Shown here piece after piece: positions 45,011-57,849 of a stretch of 64,000 bases of DNA. The stretch covers positions 709,099-773,098 of the forward strand of contig NC_018205.1 of the NCBI RefSeq assembly GCF_000219625.1. Direction: 5' to 3'. Below the pieces are notes generated by a model. The model did no database searches. It was not told the origin of the DNA and saw only the letters and a list, made by a program, of their open reading frames with translations. Source of the DNA: Zymoseptoria tritici IPO323. Lineage: Eukaryota; Ascomycota; Dothideomycetes; Mycosphaerellales; Mycosphaerellaceae. Every line of letters starts with the position of its first letter. Within the stretch, counting starts at the first letter, position 1. The position numbers and the translations under genes are program-made.

Positions 45011-48000
45011 AACACTCTCTACGGATTTTCTACGTTAATCTTAACCGATCTATCGAGGCTATAGAGTCTCCCTTAGACGTCGCGGTTAAGTAGAAAGCCG
45101 ACCTTCTACTAGTCTAGGAACCGTGGACTATAGAAGACCCGATAATAGGCTACAAAGAGACAAGATCTATCGCATACCGGGAGTATAACTAGCTATTCCC
45201 AACGACTACGGATTCGACGATCCGGCCAAGAATAATGCTATATATTAGCACAAGACTTAACGTTAATATCTCTCCTATTTTATTAGACGACAGCGACATA
45301 CTTTCCTTTGTTATTTCAGACAAGAAGGGCAACAAGATCTAGATAGTTAATCTCTATAACGAGAAGGACCTTCGGGATACCGAGAACCCGCAAAACCGAC
45401 GAACAATAGAGAGAAGCCTCTACTCTCTACGCAACACGTTCCTTCCAAACACTCTACTAGTAGGAGACTTTAACCTTAGACACCCGTCCTAGGATCCGAG
45501 GGGAAAGGATACTACTAGCGCCCGCGAATTTATAGAGTGGATAGAAGACTAGGGCTTTACTCTACGCAATACGATAGGTGTCGGGACCTTCTATAGGCCG
45601 CACCTAGACGCAGAGTCGGTCCTAGACCTTACGTTCACAAGAGGATCCTTATCTACGAAAGAAATCGACTAGAGAACGATTCCGACAGGCTCAGACTATA
45701 AGGCTATATCTATAGACCTTATTAGCGCGCAAGATCGAGCCTAACAGAAGAAAGTAGTTCTAGATATAGCTTCCGCGGATTGGGAACTGTTTACAGATCT
45801 CCTAATAAGCAAGGCGACGTCTATTAACTATACGAACTCCCTCGACGACATCGCAGACTCCTTTACCTTATGTATTACCGAATCGATGCGGGGAGCAATC
45901 CCAGAGAAAGTAGTACACGCCTACGCAAAACCTTAGTAGGATAGAGAGCTACGCACGCTACGCCGTACAATGTCTAGAACATATAGACAGACCTTTACCT
46001 ACGGACGTACGCCGACGCTAGACGAGAAAGAGGCGTATACGAAAGCGAGAAACGAGTACTTCCAAGCTATTAAAACAGCTAAGAAGAACTACTGGAACGC
46101 TTTCCTCGAAAAAGAAGACTCGAAATCTATCTTTAAAGCTATGTCCTATACTAGGAATAGCAGCCGAAGACAGATACCCACGATAAACAACGAAGATTCT
46201 TTCGAGGGGAAATATAAGGCCTTCTCCGAAGCCTTATTTCCGCGCCCTCCTGCCGAGGAACCTCTACCTAGCCGTTAGGAAGCGTATACAGCCGGGGATT
46301 AGGGCTAGACTACGCTAACCGAAGAGGAACTCGCTGCTGCCTGTAGCACGAAGATAGTAAAAGGAAAAACGCCGGGCCCGGACGGTATTACGCAAGCTAT
46401 TATTAGTAAAGCGTACGGCGCTATTCCTATTACCTTTCTACGTATATACAGTAGGCTACTCGACGAAGGACACTACCTCCGATGCTGGAAAGTTGCGACA
46501 GGCGCAGTTCTAGCAAAGCCGGGAAAACTAGACTATTCGGTCCCTAAGGCCTACCAAGTTATCTCTCTCCTAAACTGCCTTGGCAAGATTAGCGAGAGAA
46601 TACTCGCAAAACGCCTAGGGATTATCGCAGAGACGAAGCCCCTTCTACACGACTCGTAGTTAGGAGGGCGAAAGAAGAAATCGGCTATCGATATGGTGCT
46701 TCTCTTAACGAACGAAATCGAGGAGAATCGAAGAAAGAAAAAGAAGACTTCGGTTATCTTCCTCGATGTAAGAGGAGCATACGACTACGTTGCAAAGAAC
46801 CGACTATTAAGAATAATAATCCAGTTAAGGCTTCCGCACAGCCTTATACGTTAGGTTCAGTCGTTTATAAGCAATAGACGCCTACGAATAGCATTCGACG
46901 GACAGATACAGGAATTCCAGGACGTAGAGATCGGCGTTCCGCAAGGCAGCCCGATGTCTCCTATCCTCTTTCTTATCTATACGCGCGACATATTCTTCTC
47001 GCTACAAGGAGTTACTCCTAGTTCCTACGTCGACGACATTAGACTATCTACCTCGTCTACGTCCCTTAAGAAGAACTCTAAGGTACTAGAACGTAAGGCA
47101 AGAAGGCTAATAGACCTAGGAAAGAAGAACTCGATTGCTTTCGACCTAGCAAAGACAGACCTAGTACACTTCTCGAAAGGGAAAGGGTCCGACTGCCCGG
47201 TAATTCTTCTAAACGGCGATATTGTTCGCCCGGCAAAGAAAGCGATAAGGTGGCTTGGGATTTGGCTAGACGCCGGTCTTACCTTTAAGGAGCACATTGC
47301 AATAAGATCGGCACAAGCATAAGCGGCATTCTATCGATTAGAAAGACTAGTAAACACCGAACGCGGTCTATCTTCTATATCGTTAAGAAAGATCTACCTA
47401 GCCTGCGTTACTACAATAGTAGACTACGGGGCCCCGGTTTGGTAGCGGTCGAAAAAGAGCATAAAACCTCTAGTATCTCTACAAAGTAAAGCTTGTAGGA
47501 AGATCCTAGGCGTTTTCCGTACCGCCCCAAACGTCCCGTCCGAAGTAGAGTCAAATCTCTTCCCCCCGGATCTACGCCTAGAGAGACAGTTAATTTTATA
47601 CTCTCTACGCGCAGTAAAGCTACCCGAAAACTACCCCGTAAGACTCGCTATCTAAAGCGCGCCTTCGGATACGCGAGAAGTCTAACACGAGGACTTGAGA
47701 GAGATACTTCCGCAAAAACGACAGAGAACACAGATACAACTACTCTATTATCGACTCCGACAATACAAGCATTTCGTAGAACACGAGAGGGCTAACTACG
47801 CAAAAGACGATCTCTTTAGCGTCTAGAAAACCCGATACGAAATAGCAAGACAATGGGAGATTAATAAGGTACCTAGGAATACAAATAGCTACCTTAGTCG
47901 ATTTCTATAGAGCTCGCCAGGAAAACATAGAATAGGAGGAAGACGTGCTTTAACTAGTGCCTTCTATACTATCCTATTAGGACACGGATACCTAAAGTCC

Positions 48001-48249
48001 TATCTCTATCGCTTTAGACACGCAACGACGCCAGACTGCCCTTGCGGACGACGAGAAACAGCAGAACACCTCGTATGTAGCTGCCCTATCTACGATGTAT
48101 TTAGGCTACTACCGCTACGACAAGCACAATCTCTGCTAGAAATAGTAGAAGATAAGGAACTCCGGAAACACCTTACTACCTTTCTCTCGGATACAAAGAT
48201 TGCTTCTAGGTCCTGGCACCTAGCAAGAGGCGAAGACGAGACCGTCTAG
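45004..48249 (+). pseudogene. LINE copy 2 ORF2, interrupted
   Basis: Endonuclease, reverse transcriptase and C-terminal Cys/His motif lie in one frame. The reverse transcriptase palm is open over 46954-47322, including GVPQGSPMSPILFLIY just upstream and YVDD. The endonuclease SDH is SDY here too. Several stops are shared with copy 1 and others are private, all TAG/TAA. Not functional as read. Confidence 0.9.
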
Positions 48250-48379
48250 CCTACACTCCTTTTACTTTTCCTTATTTGTCTTTCTTTAAAGTCCTTCGAT
48301 ACTAGCTTGCTACTATCCTAGGCACGGGTCTTTCCCTAAGGTCAAGAGATACGAGAGAACAACGATTGTACATAGATAG

Positions 48380-48466
48380 ACTGCTGTCGCGAGACAGCCG
48401 TCCTACATAGTCATAGACTCATACAGGACGTAAATGGAACAAACAAACAAACAAACAAACAAACAA
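48380..48466 (+). promoter_or_regulatory. LINE copy 2 3' hairpin and tail
   Basis: The stem-loop CTGTC-GCGA-GACAG and the tail CCGTCCTACATAGTC to GGACGTAAATGGAAC are followed by perfect CAAA repeats. The repeat form of this tail matches SINE-like copy B, whereas LINE copy 1's tail matches copy A. Confidence 0.65.
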
Positions 48467-48624
48467 TAGTCTCTCCCTCCGAGATTGCGATAAAATACTA
48501 TAGGACAACGTCGGAGTCTTTTGCGTAACTAGCGTCTACCTAGTCTAATACTAGACGGTTCCGGGGCCCCGCGTATACTCCGTAGCGTAAGAGGCGGTAA
48601 GTGCGCGCTAGTAGTCTAAATAGG

Positions 48625-49330
48625 GCCCGCAATTCTAACTATTTTAATAGTAGGAGTAGAGAAAGCTATATCGTTAGTACCGCATCGTACTAACAAACGA
48701 CCCTCTAAATACCGGCCGCGCCTAAATGTTACGAACGTATTAGCGGAGCTATAAGGGAGCCCTCTATTACTTCGCCGCGACATAATATCTATCCCGCCGT
48801 TACTCGCTACACCTACGCTACGTAACGAGGCCCCTCGGTATAGAGTACTACGAGATAATCCGATATAGGGACCTCTTATCTCCGCTAATAGGGCTCGAAA
48901 ACGAGTTAACACCCTCTCTTCGGAGCTAGCCGCCGTACGCCCGATATACTAGCGAACATTCGAGCGTTCGTATACGGGTAAGCGTAAGCTCCCGGTCCTA
49001 GTATATCGTTACGTTAACTATGCTATAGTTCCTACCCTACCCGTCGTACTAGACATCTTCTAAACCTAGAACACGACTAGGAAGAGGGAATCGGATTTAA
49101 AATAGGACAAGATCCCGCTAGCTAGGACACCTAGTCCTCGTAAGCTAGCTATCCGTCGATCCCAAGTACTATCGGAATCTCCGAGTACGGCCGTACTACG
49201 TCGACGATATAAATCCGTTCGCGATGTCGGACCTAGAGTTATAACGCGTACGGATGTATATAAGTAATATCGATTACCCTTAAGATAGATAGGATAACCC
49301 GGGAGCGTTATAAGCTATATATTTGTACGA
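48625..49330 (+). pseudogene. RIP-degraded basic protein remnant
   Basis: The plus strand encodes KAISLVPHRTNKRPSKYRPR early and KIPLARTPSPRKLAIRRSQV, then TAVLRRRYKSVRDVGPRVIT, interrupted only by TAG/TAA. Arg/Ser/Pro-rich; no family recognised. The open minus-strand frame 48616-48912 is its shadow. Confidence 0.35.
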
Positions 49331-49639
49331 AAGTACTAATAGCTAGACTAGTATAGACTATCGCTTAGAATCCGACTCCGCCCGTAGTCCTATATAATAT
49401 CTCGTTCGTTATTATATTAGTCGTAGCGTATTTATCCGAGGCGTAGATCCCTTAGCTAGAACGCTAGAACGATCGGTTTTATACTAGGACGGCCTAGTTA
49501 CTTAGCGAGGCGAGGAGTTGCTATATACTTAGCCGTATCGTAACGGTTTATCCTATCGTAGTAGTATCCCCCCTTATATACCGTATTACTATACTCGAAC
49601 ACTATACCGACGAAGTATACCTTAGATAGTCTAAAGATC

Positions 49640-50480
49640 GCTATACGGAGCTAATATAGCTCGGCCTAGACTCTCTCGTAATTCCTATCTACTCTAGGGC
49701 TTACTAGGGTGTAATACGACTACGTAACGCTTCGTCCTTACTCGAGATAGTCTAGTCGCTAAACGAGACTATTACCTATTAGGTATAATAGCGGCGGGAG
49801 GGGTCCTTCTACTACTAAGCGGTCCTATCTTAGTCTATCGGGATACTTGTTATAGTACTTTTTAATCGTATACATCTTAAACATTATTTCTAGAAGATCG
49901 TCGAGGCTAAGCCTACCGGCTACGTCGGCATCTAGGACGTAGAACTCGCCTATGTCTATAACGACCGCGGGGCTAGGTCTTCCTCTATATATTCCGAGAT
50001 CGTACCCGCTTAGGCGGATTAACCCGATACGGGTAGATAGAACGCCCTTCGCGATCTATTCGAAGAAGGCTCGAGCTAAGTCGAAATCTCCCTTAGTCCG
50101 TCGACTAACTAACCGTTAGTAGTCTGTCTATATCTTGTCCCGCTCCGCGTTTAGAGCCTCGCGTAATAGTAGAGTCTAAGGTCTCTAGAGGAGGGCGAAT
50201 ACGCGGCTACGTAAATCTACTACTTCGTTATTAACTAGATAGTCGATCGAGCGATCCGCGTTACGCTAGCCTAGATAAGTCTATTTAACGTAGAAGAGGG
50301 TAGCATCTACCTAGTAGCTATTATTACTCCCGATTAGTACTAGTAAGACGTTTAGAGAGTCCGGGGGGCTTAGCTTCTAGGCATCTGTATCTTTGTCTAT
50401 ATCCGTCGAGAAAGGCCGTATAGCGACTACTTTTTTCGCTAATAGCGGCTTAGAAGACTTAGCCGTCGAATTTACTATAA
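49640..50480 (-). pseudogene. RIP-degraded protein remnant, minus strand
   Basis: A long minus-strand frame: DSLNVLLVLIGSNNSYQVDA (one inferred Gln), RSIDYLVNNEVVDLRSRVFA, GDFDLARAFFE, AKGVLSTRIGLIRLSGYDLG, then VIDIGEFYVLDADVAGRLSL and DDLLEIMFKMYTIKKYYNKY. Composition is that of an ordinary globular protein. No family recognised. Confidence 0.45.
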
Positions 50481-51129
50481 CTAATAAGAGGTGCTGCCCC
50501 GTATTATAACCTAGTAGTTACCGTCGTCCGCTTATTAATGCCGCTAACGTCGGGTAGAACGAGCGCGAATAGTAAGATATAACGTTATACCGCCTATTTC
50601 TAGCCCTAGTAGCTCCGTAAATGCTAATAACCTATTACCTAATAGGCTCGGTACGATACTAAAGCTAGCGTCGCTAATCTAATTACCCCCTACTAACCCG
50701 CTATTACGTTAGCGGCAAACTCTCGTTAGTCCGGTAACTACGGTACGGACATAATAGTAAGTAATAGATAGCTGTCCTCCTCGTCCCCTTCCCTCCTACG
50801 GTCTATCGTTTAGGATTTATCCGTTACTAACTCCTCCGCGCCCGGCTTATTAGATCGATCTAGCTCGTATATATACGTAACCGCCTACTTATACTCGACC
50901 CGAAGTCCCTAGCTCGCCCTCGCGCTCCCTCGATCTCCCTCCCTAAGTTTCGATATAATTACCTTACGGCCGCCGCCGCTATTACTACGACGAAATAATA
51001 ACTATCTAGACGAAACGCGTACCGTCGGTAGGCGACTCGTACAAGCATTTATGTAGCGACAAAGCTACCTATAAACATACCTACTATAACGTCTATCTTA
51101 TACTCGCCCGATTTAGCAGATACGACGAT

Positions 51130-51750
51130 ATTATATAAAACGCTAACCTCTTCCTCGAGATTCTAGACTATATGTCGCCTATAGACCTAATAAGACTACG
51201 TCGCGTAGACGTACGATTTAAGGATACTATCGATAAGACCGCTAAGTACGCGTAGCGGATGTTTCTCCGGCTTAAGAGCCTATCGAGCGCGACCTTTCGG
51301 CACTCTATCTAGCCCGAGATTTAAGTAGTTACGTTGCTCTATCGCGCCGTAAAGCTAGCGTCCTATCTCGAAGAATGCCTACTCGAGGTCCTAATCCGTA
51401 AGGTTAAATATAACACCGTTCTATTCGACCTCGATTACGAGTTATCTCCCCCCTATTTGTCCTTCCGGGCTAGAGCGCTCGAAGGACGAAGTAGACCCGG
51501 TGTTTAATATCCGTCGAGCTATTAGGACATATACATTACCTAGCCTCCGGTATATAAGGTCCTTATTTAGACCTTTATTAACCCTCGGCGTACCCTCTAC
51601 TTTACGCGTAGCGACGGGACTAGCGTACGGTTTATCGACGTATACCGTTATATTCGCGGTATAAAGAAGGGGGACGGCGCTCTTCTAGGAGATTACACTA
51701 GCTCTCTTAAGATGTTCTATACGGTGCTCCTACGGTATAGAATTATCGCA
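51130..51750 (+). pseudogene. RIP-degraded F-box-like protein
   Basis: Near the start the plus strand encodes NLFLEILDYMSPIDLIRLRR, then VDVRFKDTIDK (about 51147-51240), matching the F-box pattern LPLEIL-x-I-x-x-L-P/D-DL-x-RLR-V-CR-F. Downstream are VKLASYLEECLLEVLIRKVK and GTSVRFIDVYRYIRGIKKGD. F-box proteins bind Skp1 and recruit substrates to SCF ubiquitin ligases, and they are expanded in filamentous fungi. RIP-type stops interrupt it. It may extend past 51750. Confidence 0.45.
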
Positions 51751-53929
51751 TAAGTATTTAGGAAGAGTACAGCTTAGTATTTACGAGTAATGTAGGTAGG
51801 GAATTAATATTCCTACTTACTTACTAGATAAAGGACACGTAGAATAAGGTAGCTCCCTAGATGTTACGACTAGACGTTCCCTACAACAGGTATTAAGGAG
51901 GATATATTAAACGCGAGCGTTCGCGGTAGGCTAGATAAATGCTTATTAGCCTTAGCTATCGTCTAAAGGCTATTTTTACTCTTTAATCCCTTCCGTACGA
52001 TACTGCTATAGCGGCGATTAAGTTAGGACAGGTCCTATGCCCGTTTATTACTATAATTACGCTAGCTGTCGTTACGTAGTTGTTATATAGCCTATCTAGT
52101 AGACATAGCGACTAGTAGCTCTTCCTCTTATCCGATGTTAGCTTCGGGCGCTCTCGTAGGAAAGTTATAAGTATTATATACTATCGGCGGGATCTTTTCT
52201 ATAGCATATGCTATAGCTATGCCTATACCTATCTCCCTCCTACTCGATATATACCTAAGGCATACGTAAGGATTCCTAACTCTATGTTACCTTCTATTCC
52301 GGCTACACTTATCCCTACGATTCTATATACTAACCGCGTTCCGACATAGCACTACTATTCCTCGCTACTAACGAAGAGGAAAGAGAACGTATTATCTAGT
52401 ATTACTACGATAAGGCCCGATGTATTACGGAGAGATAGGCGAAGAAATACGGAACTCCGAGCTATTCCTAGCGTATAAGTTTCTTCGCGCACTTATTTAA
52501 GGAGTTCCGCCGCCGCGCCGAAGTTAGACTCTATATATCTTAGTTTCCCTTTCCTAAACGCTAAATTCGCTACTAATTTCCTAATAGGAGGATAACCTCT
52601 CCGACGATTATAGCGGGTATAAGGATAATAAGGATAAGGATAAGGAAGAGGGCTATAGTAACGAGGTAGACGACAAATAGTACGATACCTATACGCCCGA
52701 CGTAGACGGAAGAGGTAGAGTCGCTAGTATAGTCGTCGCGGACAGGGGTAATACTAGTAGAAAAAACGTACGGCTTATAAACGGTAAAGGTACCGGCCCG
52801 GCTAATATAAGCGCTACCGGCGAAGCTAATAATAGAGGTATCGTAGCTAATACCGAGGCCGCCTCTACGGACCGCGATCGTCGTACCGGTCGGGAAAGTA
52901 CCGTCGAAACGGTCTAGAGCTCTACGTATACGACCTTCTACTCGAGCGATCTCGATAGCGATTAAGGTTCCCTTCTAAGGAGGCACGAACGAATAGCTAC
53001 TACAACATCGTACGACATAGTAGTAGTACCCTAGCGATAATAGCTAGCTAAGCGGACATTAAACTATGCCGTCCCCCCTAAATACTAGTAACTATCCTCT
53101 TAATCCCTAGCTTAATTTAATATACGTATATATCCCCGGGAACATCCTACTTTAGTTAACGAGCATTATATGTAACGAGGAGACGAATAGGAATTCCCGT
53201 CGTTGTCGACCTCTTCTACGCCTCGCTACTATATTCGACCCGCCTATATAAAACTTATCGTCCGTACTCTACCGTCTTATAATAGATTTAATTAATATCT
53301 ACGCTATTGCTACGTAATAGCGACTATTTCTATATAGTATAGAATCCGTCCTAAATTACGCTATGCTCTTATTCGATAATCCGTAGGCTAAGCGTCTTAT
53401 TAATCTAGATACCTCCCCGCTGTCCTAAGATCCTCTTACTAATGTCCCTCCCGCTTAATCTACTCCTCGCGCTACGCGATAAAGATTCCTTAAATAGCGC
53501 CGACTTTCTAGGCTAAGTGCCCTACTATATGCCTTAGATATAGCGCGCGCCTAGCTCCGTCCGTCCGGACGGACCTCTCGGTGTCGTTTGTTTTATACCG
53601 CCCTATACGCTACCTAAAGTTCGCCTATACTCCTACCCGTCTCGATATAGGAATCGGAACGAGCCTTTTCCCTCTCGTAGACGGCGTTTTACTCTAACGT
53701 CGGCCTCTAGTCGGGATATATAGAGATCCGTCCCGAGACGATCGAGTATAATAAGCCTTAATCGGAGCGGCCTCCTATACCTAGGACATAGTCGACCTAG
53801 TAGATCCGGATACGAATTAAAAAAGTCTATAGCTATGTCGGTAAGCGTTTTGTTCCGTCCCGCCGACCCCGTAACCTACTAATCGAGAGGATAAATAGCG
53901 GCCCGCCGTTTAACGTCCGTTAACTCCCC

Positions 53930-54560
53930 TTCCTACCTATGTTCGGCGTAGAGCAGAGTATAAGCGGTTAGGAATAAGCCTTAGTATATACGTCTCGCTA
54001 TATACTCGAGCATACTAACCGGCTCGGGTATACTCGTTAGCCCCCTCTCGTCGCGCGTAAAGACGTTAGCTACTTCGCCGTCGTCTCGAGATAACGCCTC
54101 TATCGTAATAGCGAACTAGTCGGACAGATTCGTAGGCACCGTACATTAGAGTAGATAGAACATCGTACGCCTAATTTCGCTATAGCGGTCTACTAGGTCT
54201 TCGAAGTCTACCGAGCGGTTACCTACCTTACGCTATTATAGTAGGAATAACACCGCTTCCCCGGTATATCTATTAGGATAATATAAGATCGGCGCCGTTA
54301 GTATAGAGTAGAAATGTATAGCGCCCCGAGCGTAGGGCTAATATAATGCCGCCGTTAACGCTAGTAAGAGCCTATTAATACCCTTAAGATCTCCTTTAAT
54401 CCGGTCGACTACCTATACTATCCCTAGTACTAGTAATATATCCTTATAGCCCTCTATTTTCCGTACGCTAGCGACTGTCCGAATTATTTACTAGGCTAGT
54501 AGCTACGTAACTCGAATCTTCGCCTTAGTTATTATAGGGTATAGGGATTATCCCTATATA
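53930..54560 (-). pseudogene. RIP-degraded protein remnant, minus strand
   Basis: The minus-strand frame is long with few interruptions: VRKIEGYKDILLVLGIVQVV, IKGDLKGINRLLLALTAAL, FEDLVDRYSEIRRTMFYLL, EALSRDDGEVANVFTRDERG, ISMLEYIAR-like and GLFLTAYTLLYAEHR. It probably continues to lower coordinates. Helical, globular composition; family unknown. Confidence 0.45.
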
Positions 54561-54799
54561 TTTACTTAGGTAAATGTTACTTCGTTAATGTTATAATAAA
54601 CGACGTAGCTTCCGACCTACTCTACTACCTACGAACAAAAGTTATTAGTACCCCTATACCCTTTAATTCCTTACCGTACGACCGACTATAGCGCCCGCTC
54701 GACGCTTCCGATCTCTACTACTTTAATCTCCGCCTACGCTCGCTAGGTAAGAGCTAAGGAGTAATCGTAGATCTCTCTACCGGCCGAGCATCGGTAGAC

Positions 54800-55720
54800 C
54801 TAGCTCGGAGCTATGTCGGCTACCGACGAGGAGGACTTCGATACCTTTATAAACGATCGCTCTATCTACGATAACCCGTTACTATCGTATAGTCTACTAT
54901 ATTTCGGGTTAGCCTATAACGGCTAAATTATATACCCCTCTAAAGACGAAGAGTTTCGCGAGGCGATTCGATATCTATCTTCTCTACTACTATCCTTACT
55001 AACGCGATTAGAAGTCGTCGCCCGTCTTACCTCCGAAGCGTAAGTTTCCGCTAAGCCGCTCTTAGCTCCTAGCGACTACATCGACTTCTAAGCGTAGTTC
55101 TATCCCGAATATAACTAGGTAGGCTATTATTTCTTTACCGCTCCTCCTTAGCCCGAACGCCGTCGGCCTACTTATAACGACCTAGCTCTATCCGTAGTAT
55201 ACCCGGTAGGCCTAGTACTAGAGAGCGATCTTCTCGTAGCTATAGCGACATATAATATTATATGTTTACGAGGGCCTTATAAGTCGGACAATGTACTAGC
55301 GGAGGATATTACTATATAGGACGAGGTAAACTATATAGCGAATAAGGCCGAACCGGATATATTACCGTACGACGACACTTTCGCGGTAACGTACTAGGAT
55401 AGCTCGTTATAAGAGGATAATGCCGTTCCTACGTTAGAGAGCTAAGACGGCGACCCTAGAACTAAGAGATAAGAGGATCCTCCGCTATAAGATAGTAGAC
55501 TCTCTAAAGCGCTCGAGAACTAAGCGGACAACTCGCTATAAGAAGACAGCTTCGCTACTACGCTTAAGAGTTAACTAGACGATTCCCTATAGGACGATAG
55601 TATTAAGTCTATAGATAGCGATATAGTAAGCGAAGTTCTCGCCCTTATACTTCGGTACTACGACACCCCTAAGCCCCTACGCCCCTATACTACCTACGAT
55701 CGCCGTTCTCTCCCCGTTCT
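54800..55720 (+). pseudogene. RIP-degraded acidic protein with SLQEDS-type repeats
   Basis: The plus strand begins SADEEDFDTFINDRSIYDNP after an inferred start near 54812 and includes LVLESDLLVAIATYN. It then enters an acidic region with near-repeats DPPLQDSRLSKALENQ, NSLQEDSFATTLKSQ and DSLQDDS (Gln inferred at TAA). Disordered repeat region; function unknown. Confidence 0.4.
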
Positions 55721-56149
55721 CTACTATACTAACTAATATACTTTAGGCAAATGCCCTACCTCCCGGTATACTATACGTTTTAAAACAGCCTTTGTTCGTT
55801 ACTATAGCCTTAGGGATTAAAACGACGTAGGTTATCGACCGCGTTCGTACGCGTCTCCGGGCCGGTAATAGTATATCGAAGTAGCGGAGGGTCGCTCTCG
55901 AAGTTACGGACATACTATTCTCTATTTACTCTACGTAGTTTATACGCGACTTACTCTCCGACATTACGAGTACTATCGTATACCGGCCGTAGACCCTAAG
56001 TCTATCCGCGGAAATACGCGTATAGATCGATTTAGTCGCGATAAGATTTAGATTCTTACCCGAAGACCGTTAGGACTTAACTTCTATTCTCTAACTCGAA
56101 CTCTAGACGCGACTAGGGCCGGCGAAGACTAGCCTTTAGCTTATCGCGC

Positions 56150-56520
56150 ACCGAATTAATCTTAGTAACCTCGTATTTATATATAATAAGATTAGCGTAC
56201 GATGCCCTACATTAGGTCCCGCTACGGTAGCGTAGCTATAGGTGCTAGCCGCTCGCGGCCTTCGCGCGTATAGCGAGGCTATAAGGCGAGAATCTAGGTT
56301 TTATACGTAGGAGGCTACTATAGGCGATGTCGTCTTTAGGTGCCTACATTAGTACTTTAATTATTCGGATTAGCGAAGGGTAGAGATTACCTTATAGAAA
56401 AACCGATTTAATCCTATTAGGTATAAGGGAGGTACGCTACTCGTACTCGAGAGCTACCTTAGCCGTAGAGTGTTCGCTGTCCTAGACTATAAGCATCTAG
56501 GTACTAGGTTCGTCTGCGCT
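56150..56520 (+). pseudogene. Short RIP-degraded coding segment
   Basis: The plus strand reads LQVLAARGLRAYSEAIRRES, GDVVFRCLH, NYSDQRRVEITLQKNRFNPI (Gln inferred), KGGTLLVLESYLSRRVFAVL and DYKHLGTRFVCALSS. No family recognised. It may belong to the same former gene as 54800-55720. Confidence 0.35.
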
Positions 56521-57849
56521 TTATCGAGCTAAGAGTAATTCTAGTTTACTAACTAAGCTTAGACTTAAGGCTAACGTAAGTACTACTTACTTCGAGTATA
56601 TAGCGGAAACCGTCGGAAGGGAGGTACCCTCTATTAGAGAGGCTATATATATACTCTAGACAAACACCGTACTCCCGGCCTTATAGGGCCTACCGTCGTA
56701 GGAGCGTTATATACTCTAGACATTGCCGGAAGATTAGCTTAGTAATCGTAATCTTAGCTTTCTAGGCATATTTACGTAGAGACCGAATACTTCTCGTATA
56801 GTACGTATATACCGTATACTTAGATCGGTTCGTAATGCTATAGGTGCTCTCCGAGTAGGACTAGATTAAGGTATACGTCGCGTACGCCGCTAGTAGTCCC
56901 GATATCTTCTAACGCCGAGTTATCCCTATTTATCGTAATATAATATTAGAAGACGACGTCGAACCCTCGTTTAAACGACCTCGTAGATAGCTACCGTATA
57001 CCGTCGTACCTACGACCGCTTAGAGCTCGTAGAAGTCCTAAGCCCGTAATATAAACCCCGAGCTTACCGATATAGGACGTCGCCGACGACTTAGTACGAC
57101 ACTAAGATAGGGGCCGTTAGGCTTATAACGATCTATAATAATTCCGCCTAGAAGTAGCCGTAGCGGCTTAGTATAGCGCTAATATAAGTCTCGTTTAGCT
57201 CGGGCGCCGTCTTCTCCGCCGGTCGCCCTAGTAATCTATGTTCGTAAGGGATCGGCGCTTTAGCTTATAGACCTTTAATCCGCTTCCCCCGCCCTCCTCG
57301 TCCGTTATATTACCTACGTCTATTATAACTATTAAGTACGATCCCTCTATCGACTCGGCTCTCCGCCGCTAGCGCACCCGCTATAATATTTAGTATATAA
57401 GTCGATCTTAAATCCTATTAATACTCCTTTAGCTAATTTTATCTACTATATAGCTCCTTTAGTTGTTCTATATATATATCGTAGCCTACGTCGAAAACCT
57501 CCTATCGAATATACGCGAAGTCGAACATAAAGAAATTAAGCGGGCTCTATCGTAGTAGAGTATAGTAACGTCGTAGCTACCTACGTCCTTACCTACCTTA
57601 GGAGATACGTCGGAGCTTACTCTACCGCCTATAGCCTAGTACGATAAGATAACGGACAAGCGAGATAGCGTACTCGGTAATAAGGGCTCGGACCGCGATA
57701 ATGTCTAAAACTTACCCTACTTAAACCTACGTAGCGAAGATACCTAAAGTAAGGCCGTTAGTATAGCGCCGGCCTCCGTCGAGCTCCCGTCGGCCGATTA
57801 GATATCGATAGCGTATCTCCCGCCTACGATATCCCTAACGTCGTAGATA

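Larger units (their letters stand above)
43187..48466 (+). mobile_element. Non-LTR retrotransposon (LINE), copy 2
   Basis: Collinear with copy 1 from leader to (CAAA)n tail. The differences are mostly C/T or G/A plus small indels in the poly-Gln and tail repeats. ORF2 is identical in length (3,246 bp). I found no target-site duplication around either 43187 or 42868, so the 5' boundary is uncertain. RIP is light compared with both flanks. Confidence 0.9.
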
